Assembly (NCBI GenBank): GCA_017538965.1
Contig: JAFYHU010000045.1
Coordinates: 1 to 33,025 of the forward strand
DNA length: 33,025 bases
DNA from: Oscillospiraceae bacterium
GTDB taxonomy: Bacteria > Bacillota > Clostridia > Oscillospirales > Oscillospiraceae
Direction of reading: 5' to 3'
Of the stretch, positions 1-7,678 are shown one piece after another (position 1 is the first letter of the stretch; every line of letters starts with the position of its first letter). The notes under the pieces are model-generated. The model was given only the letters and a program-made list of their open reading frames with translations. It did not search any database and had not been told where the DNA came from. The position numbers were made by a program, and so were the translations under genes.

Positions 1-32
1 CATTCAAATGTATCGATATATAGTCTTTTATT

Positions 33-58
33 ATAGGCAATCCCGGAGGATCGCCTAT
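33..58. terminator. Hairpin downstream of arsR, possible terminator
   Basis: Arms 33-43 and 48-58 pair over 11 positions with one A/C mismatch, around a 4-base loop. On the plus strand it is followed by a T-rich stretch (TTCTCTTTATTT), but on the minus strand, the direction of arsR, by AATAAAAG. So it is a poor intrinsic terminator for arsR itself and could instead act on rightward transcripts arriving from outside the window. Confidence 0.4.
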
Positions 59-63
59 TCTCT

Positions 64-378
64 TTATTTGCAGCAGCAAGCTGACGGTGTTTCTTCTTTC
101 TCGCAATCACAGCGGACATAGCCGGAAATCATTTCCCGGTATGATGAGATCCCCTCCGGTGAGAGGGAATAATGCATCCATTTTCCCTCTTTGCGGCTCG
201 CCACAAGCCCGCTGTCACACAGGACCTTCATGTGATGGGATAACGTGGGCTGGGTGATATTCAACTCTTCGAGAAGCACACAACCGCATTTCTCTCCATG
301 CTGCAGTGCCAGCATGATTGCAAGCCGATTTTCATCTGCCAAAGCCTTCACTTTTCTGACGTCTTCACGGAATCCCAT
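64..378 (-). CDS. arsR: ArsR/SmtB-family metal-responsive repressor
   Basis: A winged-helix transcriptional repressor of 104 residues from the chosen start; family members release DNA on binding arsenite or a soft metal. The HTH segment reads ITQPTLSHHMKVL, and a CGC pair (Cys31, Cys33) sits where ArsR proteins carry the metal-sensing ELCVCDL motif. A further cysteine cluster lies at the C-terminus (CDC, then CCCK), a common extra thiol site in clostridial members. The open frame extends upstream to 468, but AGGAGG at 387-392 lies 8 bases before the ATG at 378, and the upstream extension crosses a promoter, so 378 is preferred (384 is an alternative with only 2 bases spacing). Any partner efflux gene would lie left of the window. 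Confidence 0.88.
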   Translation of the reverse strand: MGFREDVRKVKALADENRLAIMLALQHGEKCGCVLLEELNITQPTLSHHMKVLCDSGLVASRKEGKWMHYSLSPEGISSYREMISGYVRCDCEKEETPSACCCK

Positions 379-403
379 GCTCATCGCCTCCTGTGATATG
401 CGT

Positions 404-445
404 ATTCTAATATATACATTTACACTTGTCAATATATAAATGTAT
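404..445 (-). promoter_or_regulatory. arsR promoter with overlapping inverted-repeat operator
   Basis: On the minus strand TTGACA (427-432) and TAGAAT (404-409) are separated by exactly 17 bases, a near-consensus sigma-A promoter. A perfect 9-base inverted repeat, ATACATTTA (414-422) and TAAATGTAT (437-445), brackets the -35 box and enters the spacer. Position and spacing fit an ArsR dimer site, which suggests autorepression (inference). Confidence 0.8.
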
Positions 446-553
446 TCTGCTCTAATAAATCGGTTCAAATCCTTCCGCCTCGGCTCTTTTGGGCGTACTT
501 AAACTCCGCAAAGTACAAACAAAAGTACACCAGGTTTTTTGCCCTGAAATGGA

Positions 554-601
554 AAAATCGGGCCTCCGAACAGCCGCGAAGCCGCTCGGAGGCCCGATTT
601 T
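554..601. terminator. Perfect 16-bp inverted repeat, probable bidirectional terminator
   Basis: AAAATCGGGCCTCCGA (554-569) and its exact reverse complement (586-601) flank a 16-base loop. A-tract and T-tract ends make it look like an intrinsic terminator in both directions. It lies in the gap between the tRNA-Ser and arsR. The rest of 446-639 shows no convincing gene. Confidence 0.65.
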
Positions 602-639
602 ACTCGAAAATGCCATATTTTTGCTCAAAAATCACGAAA

Positions 640-673
640 TAGCCGCCTTTGTCCTGGTAGACAAAAGCGGCTA
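640..673 (-). terminator. Hairpin directly after tRNA-Ser
   Basis: Arms 640-653 and 660-673 pair over 14 positions with one mismatch around a 6-base loop. It begins 6 bases after the tRNA CCA end. On the minus strand it is followed by TTTCGTGATTTTT, so it probably ends the tRNA transcript. Confidence 0.6.
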
Positions 674-679
674 CTTTTA

Positions 680-768
680 TGGCGGAGGGTGCAGGATTCG
701 AACCCGCGTGAGCTTTCACTCTAACGGTTTTCAAGACCGCCCCGTTATGACCGCTTCGGTAACCCTCC
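680..768 (-). tRNA. tRNA-Ser (UGA)
   Basis: On the minus strand the 7-bp acceptor stem GGAGGGT pairs with ACCCTCC. The anticodon loop is CTTGAAA with anticodon TGA, and the T arm carries GGTTCGAATCC. The long variable arm (TTAGAGTGAAAGCTCAC region) is typical of serine tRNAs. Discriminator G is followed by an encoded CCA (682-680). It reads serine UCA and, by wobble, UCG codons. Confidence 0.93.
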
Positions 769-775
769 GTATTTC

Positions 776-834
776 ATGCGGATTATAGCAGAATCTCCCC
801 CGATGTGCAAGGCGGAGTCTGCAATAATCCGCAT
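776..834. repeat. Imperfect inverted repeat between NYN gene and tRNA
   Basis: ATGCGGATTAT (776-786) is the exact reverse complement of 824-834, and GCAGA/TCTGC continues the pairing inside. It fills the 74-base gap after the NYN gene. T-rich sequence follows only on the plus strand (835-841), so it is not a classical terminator for the leftward NYN gene. Confidence 0.55.
782..810 (-). promoter_or_regulatory. Promoter of tRNA-Ser
   Basis: TTGCAC (805-810) and a perfect TATAAT (782-787) with 17 bases between them, read on the minus strand. The mature tRNA begins 13 bases after the -10 box, so the leader is very short. The -10 box lies inside one arm of the inverted repeat at 776-834. Confidence 0.75.
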
Positions 835-842
835 TCTTTTTG

Positions 843-1661
843 TCAGATGGCGATTTTCTTCGCCGTATTGTAAATTTCGGTGCCCTTCTTCTGCCCGTAT
901 TTCTTGACGACGGCACGATACACGAGCTGTTTGATATTTTTGTCGTCGCGATGCTTCTCGGCCTCGGTCAGGAGGAACTCTGCCACGGACGCTTCGATCC
1001 CAGCTGCAGTCAGCGCGGCAACCGCTTCAGGGGCAGGTTTGGCAGAAGGAGCCTCTTTCGGCGCAGTTGCAGGTCTGGCAGCAGGAGCCTCTTTCGGTGC
1101 AGCTGCGGGTTTGACGGCAGGGGTTTCTTTCGGCGCGGGCATCGGTTTCGCTGCAGGCGTCGGTACAGGCTTTGCATCGGGTGCCGGTGTCGGCTTGCTG
1201 TCGGGCGCCGGCTTTGCCTCAGGCACGGGTGCCGCTGCCGGCGCAGGTTTCGCCGCTTTGGCGGCAGACTTGCTCTTCCTGGCAGGTTTTGTTTCGGCAG
1301 CGGGCTTCGTCTGGTCGACGGTCTTGCGGATCTGGACGCGGAGGCCCTGGCGATGTTTGTTCCAGAACTCGGCAGCCTTGGCGAAGCCGTTATCATTGGA
1401 CACAATCGTGTAGCACTGCTCGTTGGGGACGGTACCGATCAGGTAGCCCAGGTAGGAAACCAAAGCAAGGTCAAGGCTCTGCTTGCCGCTTTCGGCCTCA
1501 ATGAAGTGGAGCTGGCCGCTGCGCATCCCGGCAAGCGCAGCCATGCTGATTTTCGCGACATTGCGGGTGAAGAAACAGTAGACGGCGTCCTTTTCGCCGA
1601 GTCGACCGAGGGAGGAGAAGCCCTCCTCGTGAACGTTTTCAAAATCGATTAAATAGATCAT
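843..1661 (-). CDS. NYN/PIN-like nuclease domain protein with Ala/Pro linker
   Basis: A 272-residue protein. Residues 1-110 look like a NYN (PIN-fold) domain: LIDFENV with Asp6, LDLAL with Asp64 and IVSNDNGF with Asp90 are the acidic residues expected in these metal-dependent RNase-like folds. Residues about 118-208 are a low-complexity Ala/Pro/Lys linker with 12-residue repeats (APKEAPAARPAT type). Residues about 209-272 form a charged helical tail of unknown function. AAAGGA precedes the ATG at 1661. It starts 16 bases after trkH ends, so it is probably the last gene of the trk operon. No substrate can be inferred; a link to K+ uptake would be guesswork. Confidence 0.75.
   Translation of the reverse strand: MIYLIDFENVHEEGFSSLGRLGEKDAVYCFFTRNVAKISMAALAGMRSGQLHFIEAESGKQSLDLALVSYLGYLIGTVPNEQCYTIVSNDNGFAKAAEFWNKHRQGLRVQIRKTVDQTKPAAETKPARKSKSAAKAAKPAPAAAPVPEAKPAPDSKPTPAPDAKPVPTPAAKPMPAPKETPAVKPAAAPKEAPAARPATAPKEAPSAKPAPEAVAALTAAGIEASVAEFLLTEAEKHRDDKNIKQLVYRAVVKKYGQKKGTEIYNTAKKIAI
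1041..1148. repeat. Three 36-bp direct repeats within the NYN gene
   Basis: Units at 1041-1076, 1077-1112 and 1113-1148 share GGCAG.AGGAGCCTCTTTCGG or a close variant and encode 12-residue Ala/Pro/Lys repeats. Units 1 and 2 are nearly identical; unit 3 is more diverged. Such repeats tend to vary in copy number between strains. Confidence 0.7.
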
Positions 1662-1677
1662 AGTATTCCTTTCTAAG

Positions 1678-3120
1678 TTAACGTTTCCAGGTGCGGGGGG
1701 AGAAGAGGACCAGGATCGGGTAGAACTCGAGCCGGCCCAGGAGCATGGCCAGGGTCAGGAGGAGCTTCGCTGGGGCGGAGAAGAAGGCAAAGCTGCCTGC
1801 CGGACCGATGGCGGGCGTCATCCCCGGCCCGATGTTGGACAGGCAGGAGATGGAGGCGGTAAAGCCCGTGGCGATGTCCACGCCATCCAGCGACAGGAGG
1901 GCCGCAATCAGGAACATGAGCATCGCGTAGAAGGTGACAAAGGTCAGGGACGCGCGGACGGTGGCGGGCTCGACCCGCTTGCCCTCCAGCTCGACGCGGA
2001 AGACGTTGCGCGGGCGGGACATGCCGCGCAGGTCGCATTTGGCCGAGCGGAAGAGGATCATCAGGCGGGAGAGCTTAATGCCGCCGCCGGTGCTGCCGGC
2101 GCAGCCGCCGCAGAGCATGAGCAGGATCAGAATCCACTTGCAGTACTCCGGCCAACGGGTAAAGTCCTCGGTGCCGAAGCCGGTGGTGGAAAGGATCGAG
2201 GCCACGTTGAAGAAGGCGTCGTGCAGGGCACGGCGGGTTTCAACGCCGCACTGCATCCGGAGGCCCAGGGCGATGAGCCCGACGGCGATGAGGATGTGGA
2301 GCAGGAAGGCCCGGCACTCTTCATTCCGGAGCACCTTGCGCCAGGATCCGATGAGCAGCAGATAGTAAAGGTTGAAGTTCAGGCCGAAGAGAATCATAAA
2401 CACGGCGATGATGTTCTCGACGGCGGCGCTGTGAAAGCCCGCGACGCTGTCCGGCATGGTGGAGAAGCCGCCGGTGCCGGCGGTGGAGAAGGCGTGGAGC
2501 AGGGCATCGTAGAAGGAGAGGCCCGCGCAGAGGAGCGCAATCATCTCGATCAGGGTCATGCCGATGTAAATCAGGTAAAGAATGCGGGCAGTGTGCTTCA
2601 GCCGGGGGACCAGCTTGCCCACGGTGGGGCCGGGGACCTCAGCACGCATGATGTGCATGGCGTGCTCGCCGCTCATGGGGAGCACGGCCATCAGGAAGAC
2701 CAGCACGCCCATACCCCCGATCCAGTGGGTGAAGCAGCGCCAGAACATCACGCCCCGGGGCATCGCGTCAAAGTCCTGCAGGACGGAGGCGCCGGTGGTG
2801 GAGAGGCCGGAGGCGGTCTCGAACAGGGCGTCGACGTAGGAGGGGATGCTGCCGGAGAAGACGAAGGGCAGGGCGCCCAGAAGCGAGATGAGGATCCATC
2901 CCAGGCCGACGATCACGAAGCTGTCCCGGGCCACGAGGCTGCGGCTGCGGGGTTTGGGCAGGAGCAGCAGCCCGCCCAGGGCGGCCGTGGGAAGGATGGT
3001 CAAGATAAAGGGCAGGGCGGATTCGCCGTAGCAGAGGCCCGCAATCAGGGGCAGGATGAGCAGCTCGGCATAGATCAGGAGAATCTGGCCCAGCACCCGA
3101 AAAATCATCCGGTAGTTCAT
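1678..3120 (-). CDS. trkH: Trk-type K+ transporter, membrane subunit TrkH
   Basis: A 480-residue membrane protein, the usual length for TrkH/TrkG. The four pore-loop signatures are visible in order: STTGAS, AGTGGFST, STTGFGTEDF and SNIGPG, each with the filter glycine. Hydrophobic helices lie between them. It forms the K+-conducting pore of a Trk/Ktr uptake system, gated by the cytoplasmic TrkA ring. Its ATG overlaps the trkA stop (ATGA at 3117-3120), so the two are translationally coupled. Confidence 0.95.
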   Translation of the reverse strand: MNYRMIFRVLGQILLIYAELLILPLIAGLCYGESALPFILTILPTAALGGLLLLPKPRSRSLVARDSFVIVGLGWILISLLGALPFVFSGSIPSYVDALFETASGLSTTGASVLQDFDAMPRGVMFWRCFTHWIGGMGVLVFLMAVLPMSGEHAMHIMRAEVPGPTVGKLVPRLKHTARILYLIYIGMTLIEMIALLCAGLSFYDALLHAFSTAGTGGFSTMPDSVAGFHSAAVENIIAVFMILFGLNFNLYYLLLIGSWRKVLRNEECRAFLLHILIAVGLIALGLRMQCGVETRRALHDAFFNVASILSTTGFGTEDFTRWPEYCKWILILLMLCGGCAGSTGGGIKLSRLMILFRSAKCDLRGMSRPRNVFRVELEGKRVEPATVRASLTFVTFYAMLMFLIAALLSLDGVDIATGFTASISCLSNIGPGMTPAIGPAGSFAFFSAPAKLLLTLAMLLGRLEFYPILVLFSPRTWKR

Positions 3121-4478
3121 GGCTTCTCTTCCAGAATATCGTCCAGCGAGCGCAGGCGGTGGGCAGTGATAACCACGGCATGGTCGCCGGGCTGGATGCG
3201 GGTGGAGCCGTCCGGAAGGATGCTCTTATTCCCGCGGATCAAGGCGGCGATCAGGACGTCCGGACGAAGTTTCAGCTCGCGCAGGGGGCGCCTGGTGCAG
3301 GCGTCGCCCTCATGTACCGTAAACTCCAGCGCCTCGACGCTGCCGTCGGAGAGGCGGTAAAGGGTCTGGACGCTGCTGCCCGAGGAGTTGCCCAAAGCCC
3401 GGACATAGCGGGCCAGCTGCTGGGCCACCAGTTCTTTGGGCGAGACGATGCTTTCCAGGCCGGAATCGGCCAGCACACCGGCAAAATGCTCGCGGTCTAT
3501 CTTGGTGACCACCTTGCTGACATCACAGCTGCGGGCATACAGAGAGGTGATGATGTTGTCGCCGTCATCGCCCGTGAGGGAGACGAAGCCGTCCGCGGTC
3601 AGGATGCCGTCCTCCAGCAGCACGTCGGCGTGGGTAAAGTCACCGCAGACGATGTGCGCCTTCGGGATCAGGTCGCAAAGCTGGTCGCAGCGGTCATGAT
3701 CGCGCTCGACAATCGTGACGTCGATGCCGCTCTCCTGCAGCAGGCGGGTCAGGTAGACCGCGGTGCGGCTGCCGCCCATGATCATGACCCGGCGGACGGG
3801 TTTCTTATACTCGCCGATCTCGTGGAAGAAGCGGCGCAGATCGTCCGAGGAGCCGGTGATGCTCAGGCGGTCGCCGGCCAGCAGGACCGTATCGCCGTTG
3901 GGGATCAGGGGCTTGCCTCCGCGCTCGACCAGGGCGATGAGCACGCGGCTGGAGAAGCGGCGGGACATGTCGGAAAGCCGCAGCCCGCAGAGGGCGCCAT
4001 TGGTGGGCACCCGGTGCTCGACAATCTCGACGCTGCCCCGGGAGAAGGTCACGACCCGGGCCGCACTGGGGAAGCGCAGAATCCGCGCAATCTGACGGGC
4101 GCACTCGTACTCGGGGTTGACGATCTGGGAAAGGCCCAGGGCTGAGCGCAGAAACTCGGTCTGGTGCAGGTACCGGGGATCCCGGATGCGGGCGATGACG
4201 TGCCCGGCGCCCAGGTGGTGGGAGACAATGCCGCAGACCATGTTGACCTCGTCCTTCTCGGTGGCTGCCACCACCAGCTCAGCCTCGGCCGCCCCGGCCT
4301 CGCGCAGAAGCTCGGGATCGGCCACATCCCCCTCGACGCAGATGACATCCAGCGTGTTGGAGAGATGCCGGACCGTATCCGGGTTGCTGTCGATGACAGT
4401 CAGGTCATGCCCTTCCTCCGCAAGCGCCTCGGCCACGGAGCCGCCGATAACGCCGGCGCCGGCAATCACAATCTTCAT
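3117..4478 (-). CDS. trkA: Trk system NAD(H)-binding regulatory protein TrkA
   Basis: A 453-residue cytoplasmic protein with two tandem RCK modules. The first starts at IAGAGVIGGSVAE, a Rossmann GxGxxG loop, with acidic IDSN ending strand two. A TrkA-C domain follows (about residues 130-220), then a second Rossmann domain (VMIMGGSRTAVYLTRLL) and a second TrkA-C near the end. This is the full-length TrkA layout that binds nucleotides and gates TrkH. Its start overlaps the DUF1643 gene stop by 4 bases and its stop overlaps trkH, consistent with one operon. Confidence 0.95.
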   Translation of the reverse strand: MKIVIAGAGVIGGSVAEALAEEGHDLTVIDSNPDTVRHLSNTLDVICVEGDVADPELLREAGAAEAELVVAATEKDEVNMVCGIVSHHLGAGHVIARIRDPRYLHQTEFLRSALGLSQIVNPEYECARQIARILRFPSAARVVTFSRGSVEIVEHRVPTNGALCGLRLSDMSRRFSSRVLIALVERGGKPLIPNGDTVLLAGDRLSITGSSDDLRRFFHEIGEYKKPVRRVMIMGGSRTAVYLTRLLQESGIDVTIVERDHDRCDQLCDLIPKAHIVCGDFTHADVLLEDGILTADGFVSLTGDDGDNIITSLYARSCDVSKVVTKIDREHFAGVLADSGLESIVSPKELVAQQLARYVRALGNSSGSSVQTLYRLSDGSVEALEFTVHEGDACTRRPLRELKLRPDVLIAALIRGNKSILPDGSTRIQPGDHAVVITAHRLRSLDDILEEKP

Positions 4479-5086
4479 ATCAGATAGCCTCCGATGTCAA
4501 AAGGACGGAAGGGTTCGTCCTTCCGAAGATAGAGCGGGTGGTGCGGGTGGCCCCGTTTGCTGAACGCGCCGGCGCAGACCCAGCGTGCGGAGAAATCCCC
4601 GGCGTCGTCCCGGAAGTCCCGGACGCAGTCCAGAAGCCAGGGACGCTTTTCGATGATCGCGCCCCAGGCGGCCCAGACGGTGGGCGGGCTGCCGTTCGAG
4701 GCGGCCAGCGCCAGAAGCGCGCGGAAGGCCTTCCGGTTCTCGGCGTGCAGGCGGGCGCTGGGGACGCGGTCCATGTCGTCGGGCCGGGTGGCACGCTGGG
4801 CATAGACGTTGAACATCAGGAAACTGTCGAAGCCGTTGAAGCAGGAGATGCGCGCAACCGACTGAAGCGTCGGGTCGAGGCGGTCCGGTTCGGCCGTCGA
4901 GGGATTGATGCCCATACAGATCACGGGGTTTTTCCCCCTGGTGCCCAGAACGTAGCGGTACTCGGTGTAGAAGTCCGGCACGTAAAGCCAGCGCGAGCGG
5001 TCGTAAGCCGCCGGGCCGCTCTGCCGGAGGGCCTCGTCAAAGCTCAGAATCGGGAGCGAGTCGGTGTCGGCGGAGGGAATGTGCAT
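4475..5086 (-). CDS. DUF1643 family protein
   Basis: A 203-residue soluble protein. The segment CMGINPSTAEPDRLDPTLQ, followed by FNGFDSFLMFNVYAQRAT, matches the conserved core of DUF1643, a family of unknown biochemical role. A short Gly/Pro-rich middle and the C-terminal HPHHPLYL segment are also seen in the family. GGAGG precedes the ATG at 5086. It sits 16 bases after the AEC carrier and overlaps trkA, so it is expressed with ion transport genes, but no function follows from that. Confidence 0.85.
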   Translation of the reverse strand: MHIPSADTDSLPILSFDEALRQSGPAAYDRSRWLYVPDFYTEYRYVLGTRGKNPVICMGINPSTAEPDRLDPTLQSVARISCFNGFDSFLMFNVYAQRATRPDDMDRVPSARLHAENRKAFRALLALAASNGSPPTVWAAWGAIIEKRPWLLDCVRDFRDDAGDFSARWVCAGAFSKRGHPHHPLYLRKDEPFRPFDIGGYLI

Positions 5087-5102
5087 GCGTCCTCCCCTCC
5101 CC

Positions 5103-6032
5103 TCAGAGCAGGCGCGAGAAGAGCTGAATTATCAGCGGCAGCGTCAGCATCGAGCAGACCGTGGAATGCTGGACGCCTTCCGAGGAGAAAACCCCGTCCC
5201 GTTCGTACTGGATCGCAAGGATGCTGCAGAGTACCGCGCTGGGAGCGCCGGCGATGATCACGTTTGTCATCAGCAGCGCCGGGTCGTCCGTCAGCGGGCG
5301 CAGAACAAAGAAGGTCAGCGCCGGAATGACCAGCAGCCGCACCGCACTGGTGCAGGCCAGAAGCGGCTTTTTGAAGGCATCCAGCAGGCTTACGCTGCCG
5401 AGGGACGCGCCGATGACCATCATTGACATCGGCATGGTCGCCCCGGAGAGCGAAGACAGAAGCCCCCGTATCGCAGTCGGCACCGGCACCCGCAGGACGA
5501 TGAGCAGAATGCCGAGCAGGGTCGCGATCAGCGGGATGCTGAACATTTCCCGAATGCGCAGGCTTTTCCCTTCGCCGCTTCCCTTCAGCCGCCAGACCCC
5601 GTAGCTGTACAGAAAGACGTTGAAAGGGATGCAGGAAACGGAGACGATGAAAACCGCGTAGGAACCGTAGATCGCCTCGGCAATCGGGAGGGCGATGAAC
5701 ATGCTGTTTGCCGTCGCCATCAGGATCTCGGCGGGCGCTTCCAGTTGCTTCTCCATGGGGATCAGTCTGCATGCCGCCGCGGAAATCACATAGCCTAACG
5801 CCGTCATCACCGTAGTCAGGAGCAGGATTTCCGCGAGGTCGCGGATGTCGTGTTCTGCCCCGGTGCTGATCATGGAAGAGAGAATGGTGCCGACCATGAA
5901 GACGTTCAGCACCAGACTGCTGGCCGTCTTGGTAAAGGCAGGTCCGAACAGTCCGCGCCGGGAAAGGACATAGCCGATCACCATCAGCGCGATGAAAATG
6001 ATCATTTTGTTGAGCAGTGCGGTAAATTCCAT
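5103..6032 (-). CDS. AEC-family (auxin efflux carrier-like) transporter
   Basis: A 309-residue, mostly hydrophobic protein of about ten predicted membrane segments, the size of bacterial AEC carriers such as malate or unknown organic-acid exporters. Typical features are the N-terminal IGYVLSRRGLF, the TKTASSLVLNVFMVGTILSSM segment and GATMPMSMMVIGASLG near the centre, where AEC proteins have a conserved small-residue helix break. GAGGTG lies upstream of the ATG at 6032. It follows mgtE by 40 bases. The substrate cannot be told from sequence. Confidence 0.88.
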   Translation of the reverse strand: MEFTALLNKMIIFIALMVIGYVLSRRGLFGPAFTKTASSLVLNVFMVGTILSSMISTGAEHDIRDLAEILLLTTVMTALGYVISAAACRLIPMEKQLEAPAEILMATANSMFIALPIAEAIYGSYAVFIVSVSCIPFNVFLYSYGVWRLKGSGEGKSLRIREMFSIPLIATLLGILLIVLRVPVPTAIRGLLSSLSGATMPMSMMVIGASLGSVSLLDAFKKPLLACTSAVRLLVIPALTFFVLRPLTDDPALLMTNVIIAGAPSAVLCSILAIQYERDGVFSSEGVQHSTVCSMLTLPLIIQLFSRLL

Positions 6033-6072
6033 GCTTGCACCTCGAAGGGATTGTTGTCTGCCGGAATCGGCG

Positions 6073-7482
6073 TCAGATGCGGAGAATGAGCTTTGCCATG
6101 AAAATGTAGATCAGAAGCGAAACGGTGTCGGTCACGGTCGAGATCAGGGGGTTTGCCATGACTGCGGGATCAACGCCGATTTTCTCCGCTCCGATCGGCA
6201 GCATGCTGCCCACCACCTTGGCAAAGATAACGATGAACAGAATGGCCGAACTCACCGTCAGCGCCACCGAAACCGTGATGGCGTCATTGTGCATGATCCA
6301 GCCGTCCAGGATCAGCATCTTCACGAAGTTCACGCAGGCCAGCGTCAGGCCGCAGAGAAAGGCAACGCGCAGTTCCTTCCACATGACCTTCATCGCATCC
6401 TTCGGCTCTGAATCGCCGAGGGACAGCGAGCGGATGACCGCCGTGCTCGACTGCGCACCGCTGTTGCCCCCCGTTCCCATCAGGGTCGGGATAAACGCGA
6501 TCAGCGCCGCATGAACGGCAAGTCTGCTTTCAAAGTGCGTCAGAATCATGCTGGTGAACGTCGCCGACAGCATCAGGAACATCAGCCAGGGAATGCGGTT
6601 TTTCCAGATCTCAAGAATGCCGCTGCGGGAATAGGGCTTGTCGGAAGGCGTCATGGCGGCCATGAGTTCGAAGTCTTCGGTGGTCTCCTGCTCCATGACG
6701 TCGATGATGTCGTCGACCGTCACGATGCCGACCAGCCGGCCTTCGGTGTCAACCACCGGCAGGGCCATCAGGTCATAGTCCGAGAATTTCTCCGAAACGC
6801 TCTCCTGATCTTCGGTCGTCGTCGCAAAGATGACGTTGCGGTCCATCAGGTTTTCGATGATGTCGTCATCGTCCGCAAGAAGCAGGTCCTTGACCGTGAC
6901 GATGCCTTCCAGCTTCCGGTGGGCCGAGATGACGAAGCAGATATAGATCGTCTCCTTGTCCTCGCCGATCCGGCGGATGCGGGCAAAAGACTCCCGGACG
7001 CTCATGTATTTTTTCAGATCTACAAACTCCGAGGTCATGATGCTGCCCGCAGAGTCTTCCGGATAGTGCAGATACTGGTTGATCAGCGCCCGGGTCTGGG
7101 GCGTAGCCGCACGCATCACACGCTTGACGACATTGGCGGGGAGTTCTTCCATCATGTCCACCGCGTCGTCGACGAACATCTCTTCGATGATACCGGCCAG
7201 TTCCGAATCGGTCATCGAGTTGATGATTCTTTCCTGATCGGGCGTGTCAAAATTGGCGAAAACATCGGCCGCCGTCTCTTTGGAAAGCAAACGGAAAACC
7301 ATCGGCATCCGGTTGTCCGGGATCTCGGAGAGAAATTCCGCAACGTCGAACTCGTTCATCTCCTCCATGCGCCGCTTCAACGTACGCATGTTTCTGCTGT
7401 CCAGCAGTTCCGTCAGTTCGTCCGTTCTCTGTTCCTGCAGGGCATCATAATCTACGGCTTCCCGGACTTCGTTTTCGTCCAT
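6073..7482 (-). CDS. mgtE: Mg2+ transporter MgtE
   Basis: A 469-residue protein from the chosen start, close to the family length. Order: an N-terminal helical repeat domain (about 1-135) with acidic MTDSELAGIIEEMFVDDAVDMMEEL; two CBS domains (about 136-260, including DYDLMALPVVDTEGRLVGIVTVDDIIDV); then five membrane helices with the MgtE signature GTGGNSGAQSSTAVIRSL. In this family cytoplasmic Mg2+ closes the channel through the N and CBS domains. The open frame runs to 7857, but that part is antisense to moxR. The ATG at 7482 follows GGGGGTG and a good promoter at 7518-7546. Confidence 0.95.
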   Translation of the reverse strand: MDENEVREAVDYDALQEQRTDELTELLDSRNMRTLKRRMEEMNEFDVAEFLSEIPDNRMPMVFRLLSKETAADVFANFDTPDQERIINSMTDSELAGIIEEMFVDDAVDMMEELPANVVKRVMRAATPQTRALINQYLHYPEDSAGSIMTSEFVDLKKYMSVRESFARIRRIGEDKETIYICFVISAHRKLEGIVTVKDLLLADDDDIIENLMDRNVIFATTTEDQESVSEKFSDYDLMALPVVDTEGRLVGIVTVDDIIDVMEQETTEDFELMAAMTPSDKPYSRSGILEIWKNRIPWLMFLMLSATFTSMILTHFESRLAVHAALIAFIPTLMGTGGNSGAQSSTAVIRSLSLGDSEPKDAMKVMWKELRVAFLCGLTLACVNFVKMLILDGWIMHNDAITVSVALTVSSAILFIVIFAKVVGSMLPIGAEKIGVDPAVMANPLISTVTDTVSLLIYIFMAKLILRI

Positions 7483-7517
7483 TTTCTTCACCCCCGTTCC
7501 GTTCCTGAAAACAAGAT

Positions 7518-7546
7518 ATTTTATCATAAACCCTGCCGAATTACAA
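7518..7546 (-). promoter_or_regulatory. Promoter of the mgtE-trk operon
   Basis: On the minus strand TTGTAA (7541-7546) and TAAAAT (7518-7523) are 17 bases apart, 36 bases before the mgtE start codon. It probably drives the whole leftward run to the NYN gene, since no strong terminator is seen between genes. The leader is too short for an M-box. Confidence 0.7.
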
Positions 7547-7588
7547 GAAAGAAATTCTCCTTCGGGGTCCCGGCGTGCAAAGAAAAAC

Positions 7589-7617
7589 TTGCCCGCAAAG
7601 AAATGCTGTGGTATAAT
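7589..7617 (+). promoter_or_regulatory. Promoter of the moxR operon
   Basis: TTGCCC (7589-7594) and a perfect TATAAT (7612-7617) with a 17-base spacer, 61 bases before the moxR start codon. It is divergent from the mgtE promoter. Confidence 0.78.
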
Positions 7618-7678
7618 ATTTTGGTTTTTTACAGCATCAGACCGCATGCGGGAAACATCACTTTTCAGGAGTTCAACC

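Noticed and set aside
489-788. Plus-strand frame of 99 codons through the tRNA
   Set aside because: It runs through two hairpins and an antisense tRNA; no ribosome site or recognisable protein.
2221-3360. A 379-codon plus-strand frame across trkH and trkA
   Set aside because: Gly/Glu/His-rich antisense frame to two clear minus-strand genes; no ribosome site or family motif.
7483-7540. M-box riboswitch before mgtE
   Set aside because: The leader between promoter and start is under 40 bases, too short for an M-box.
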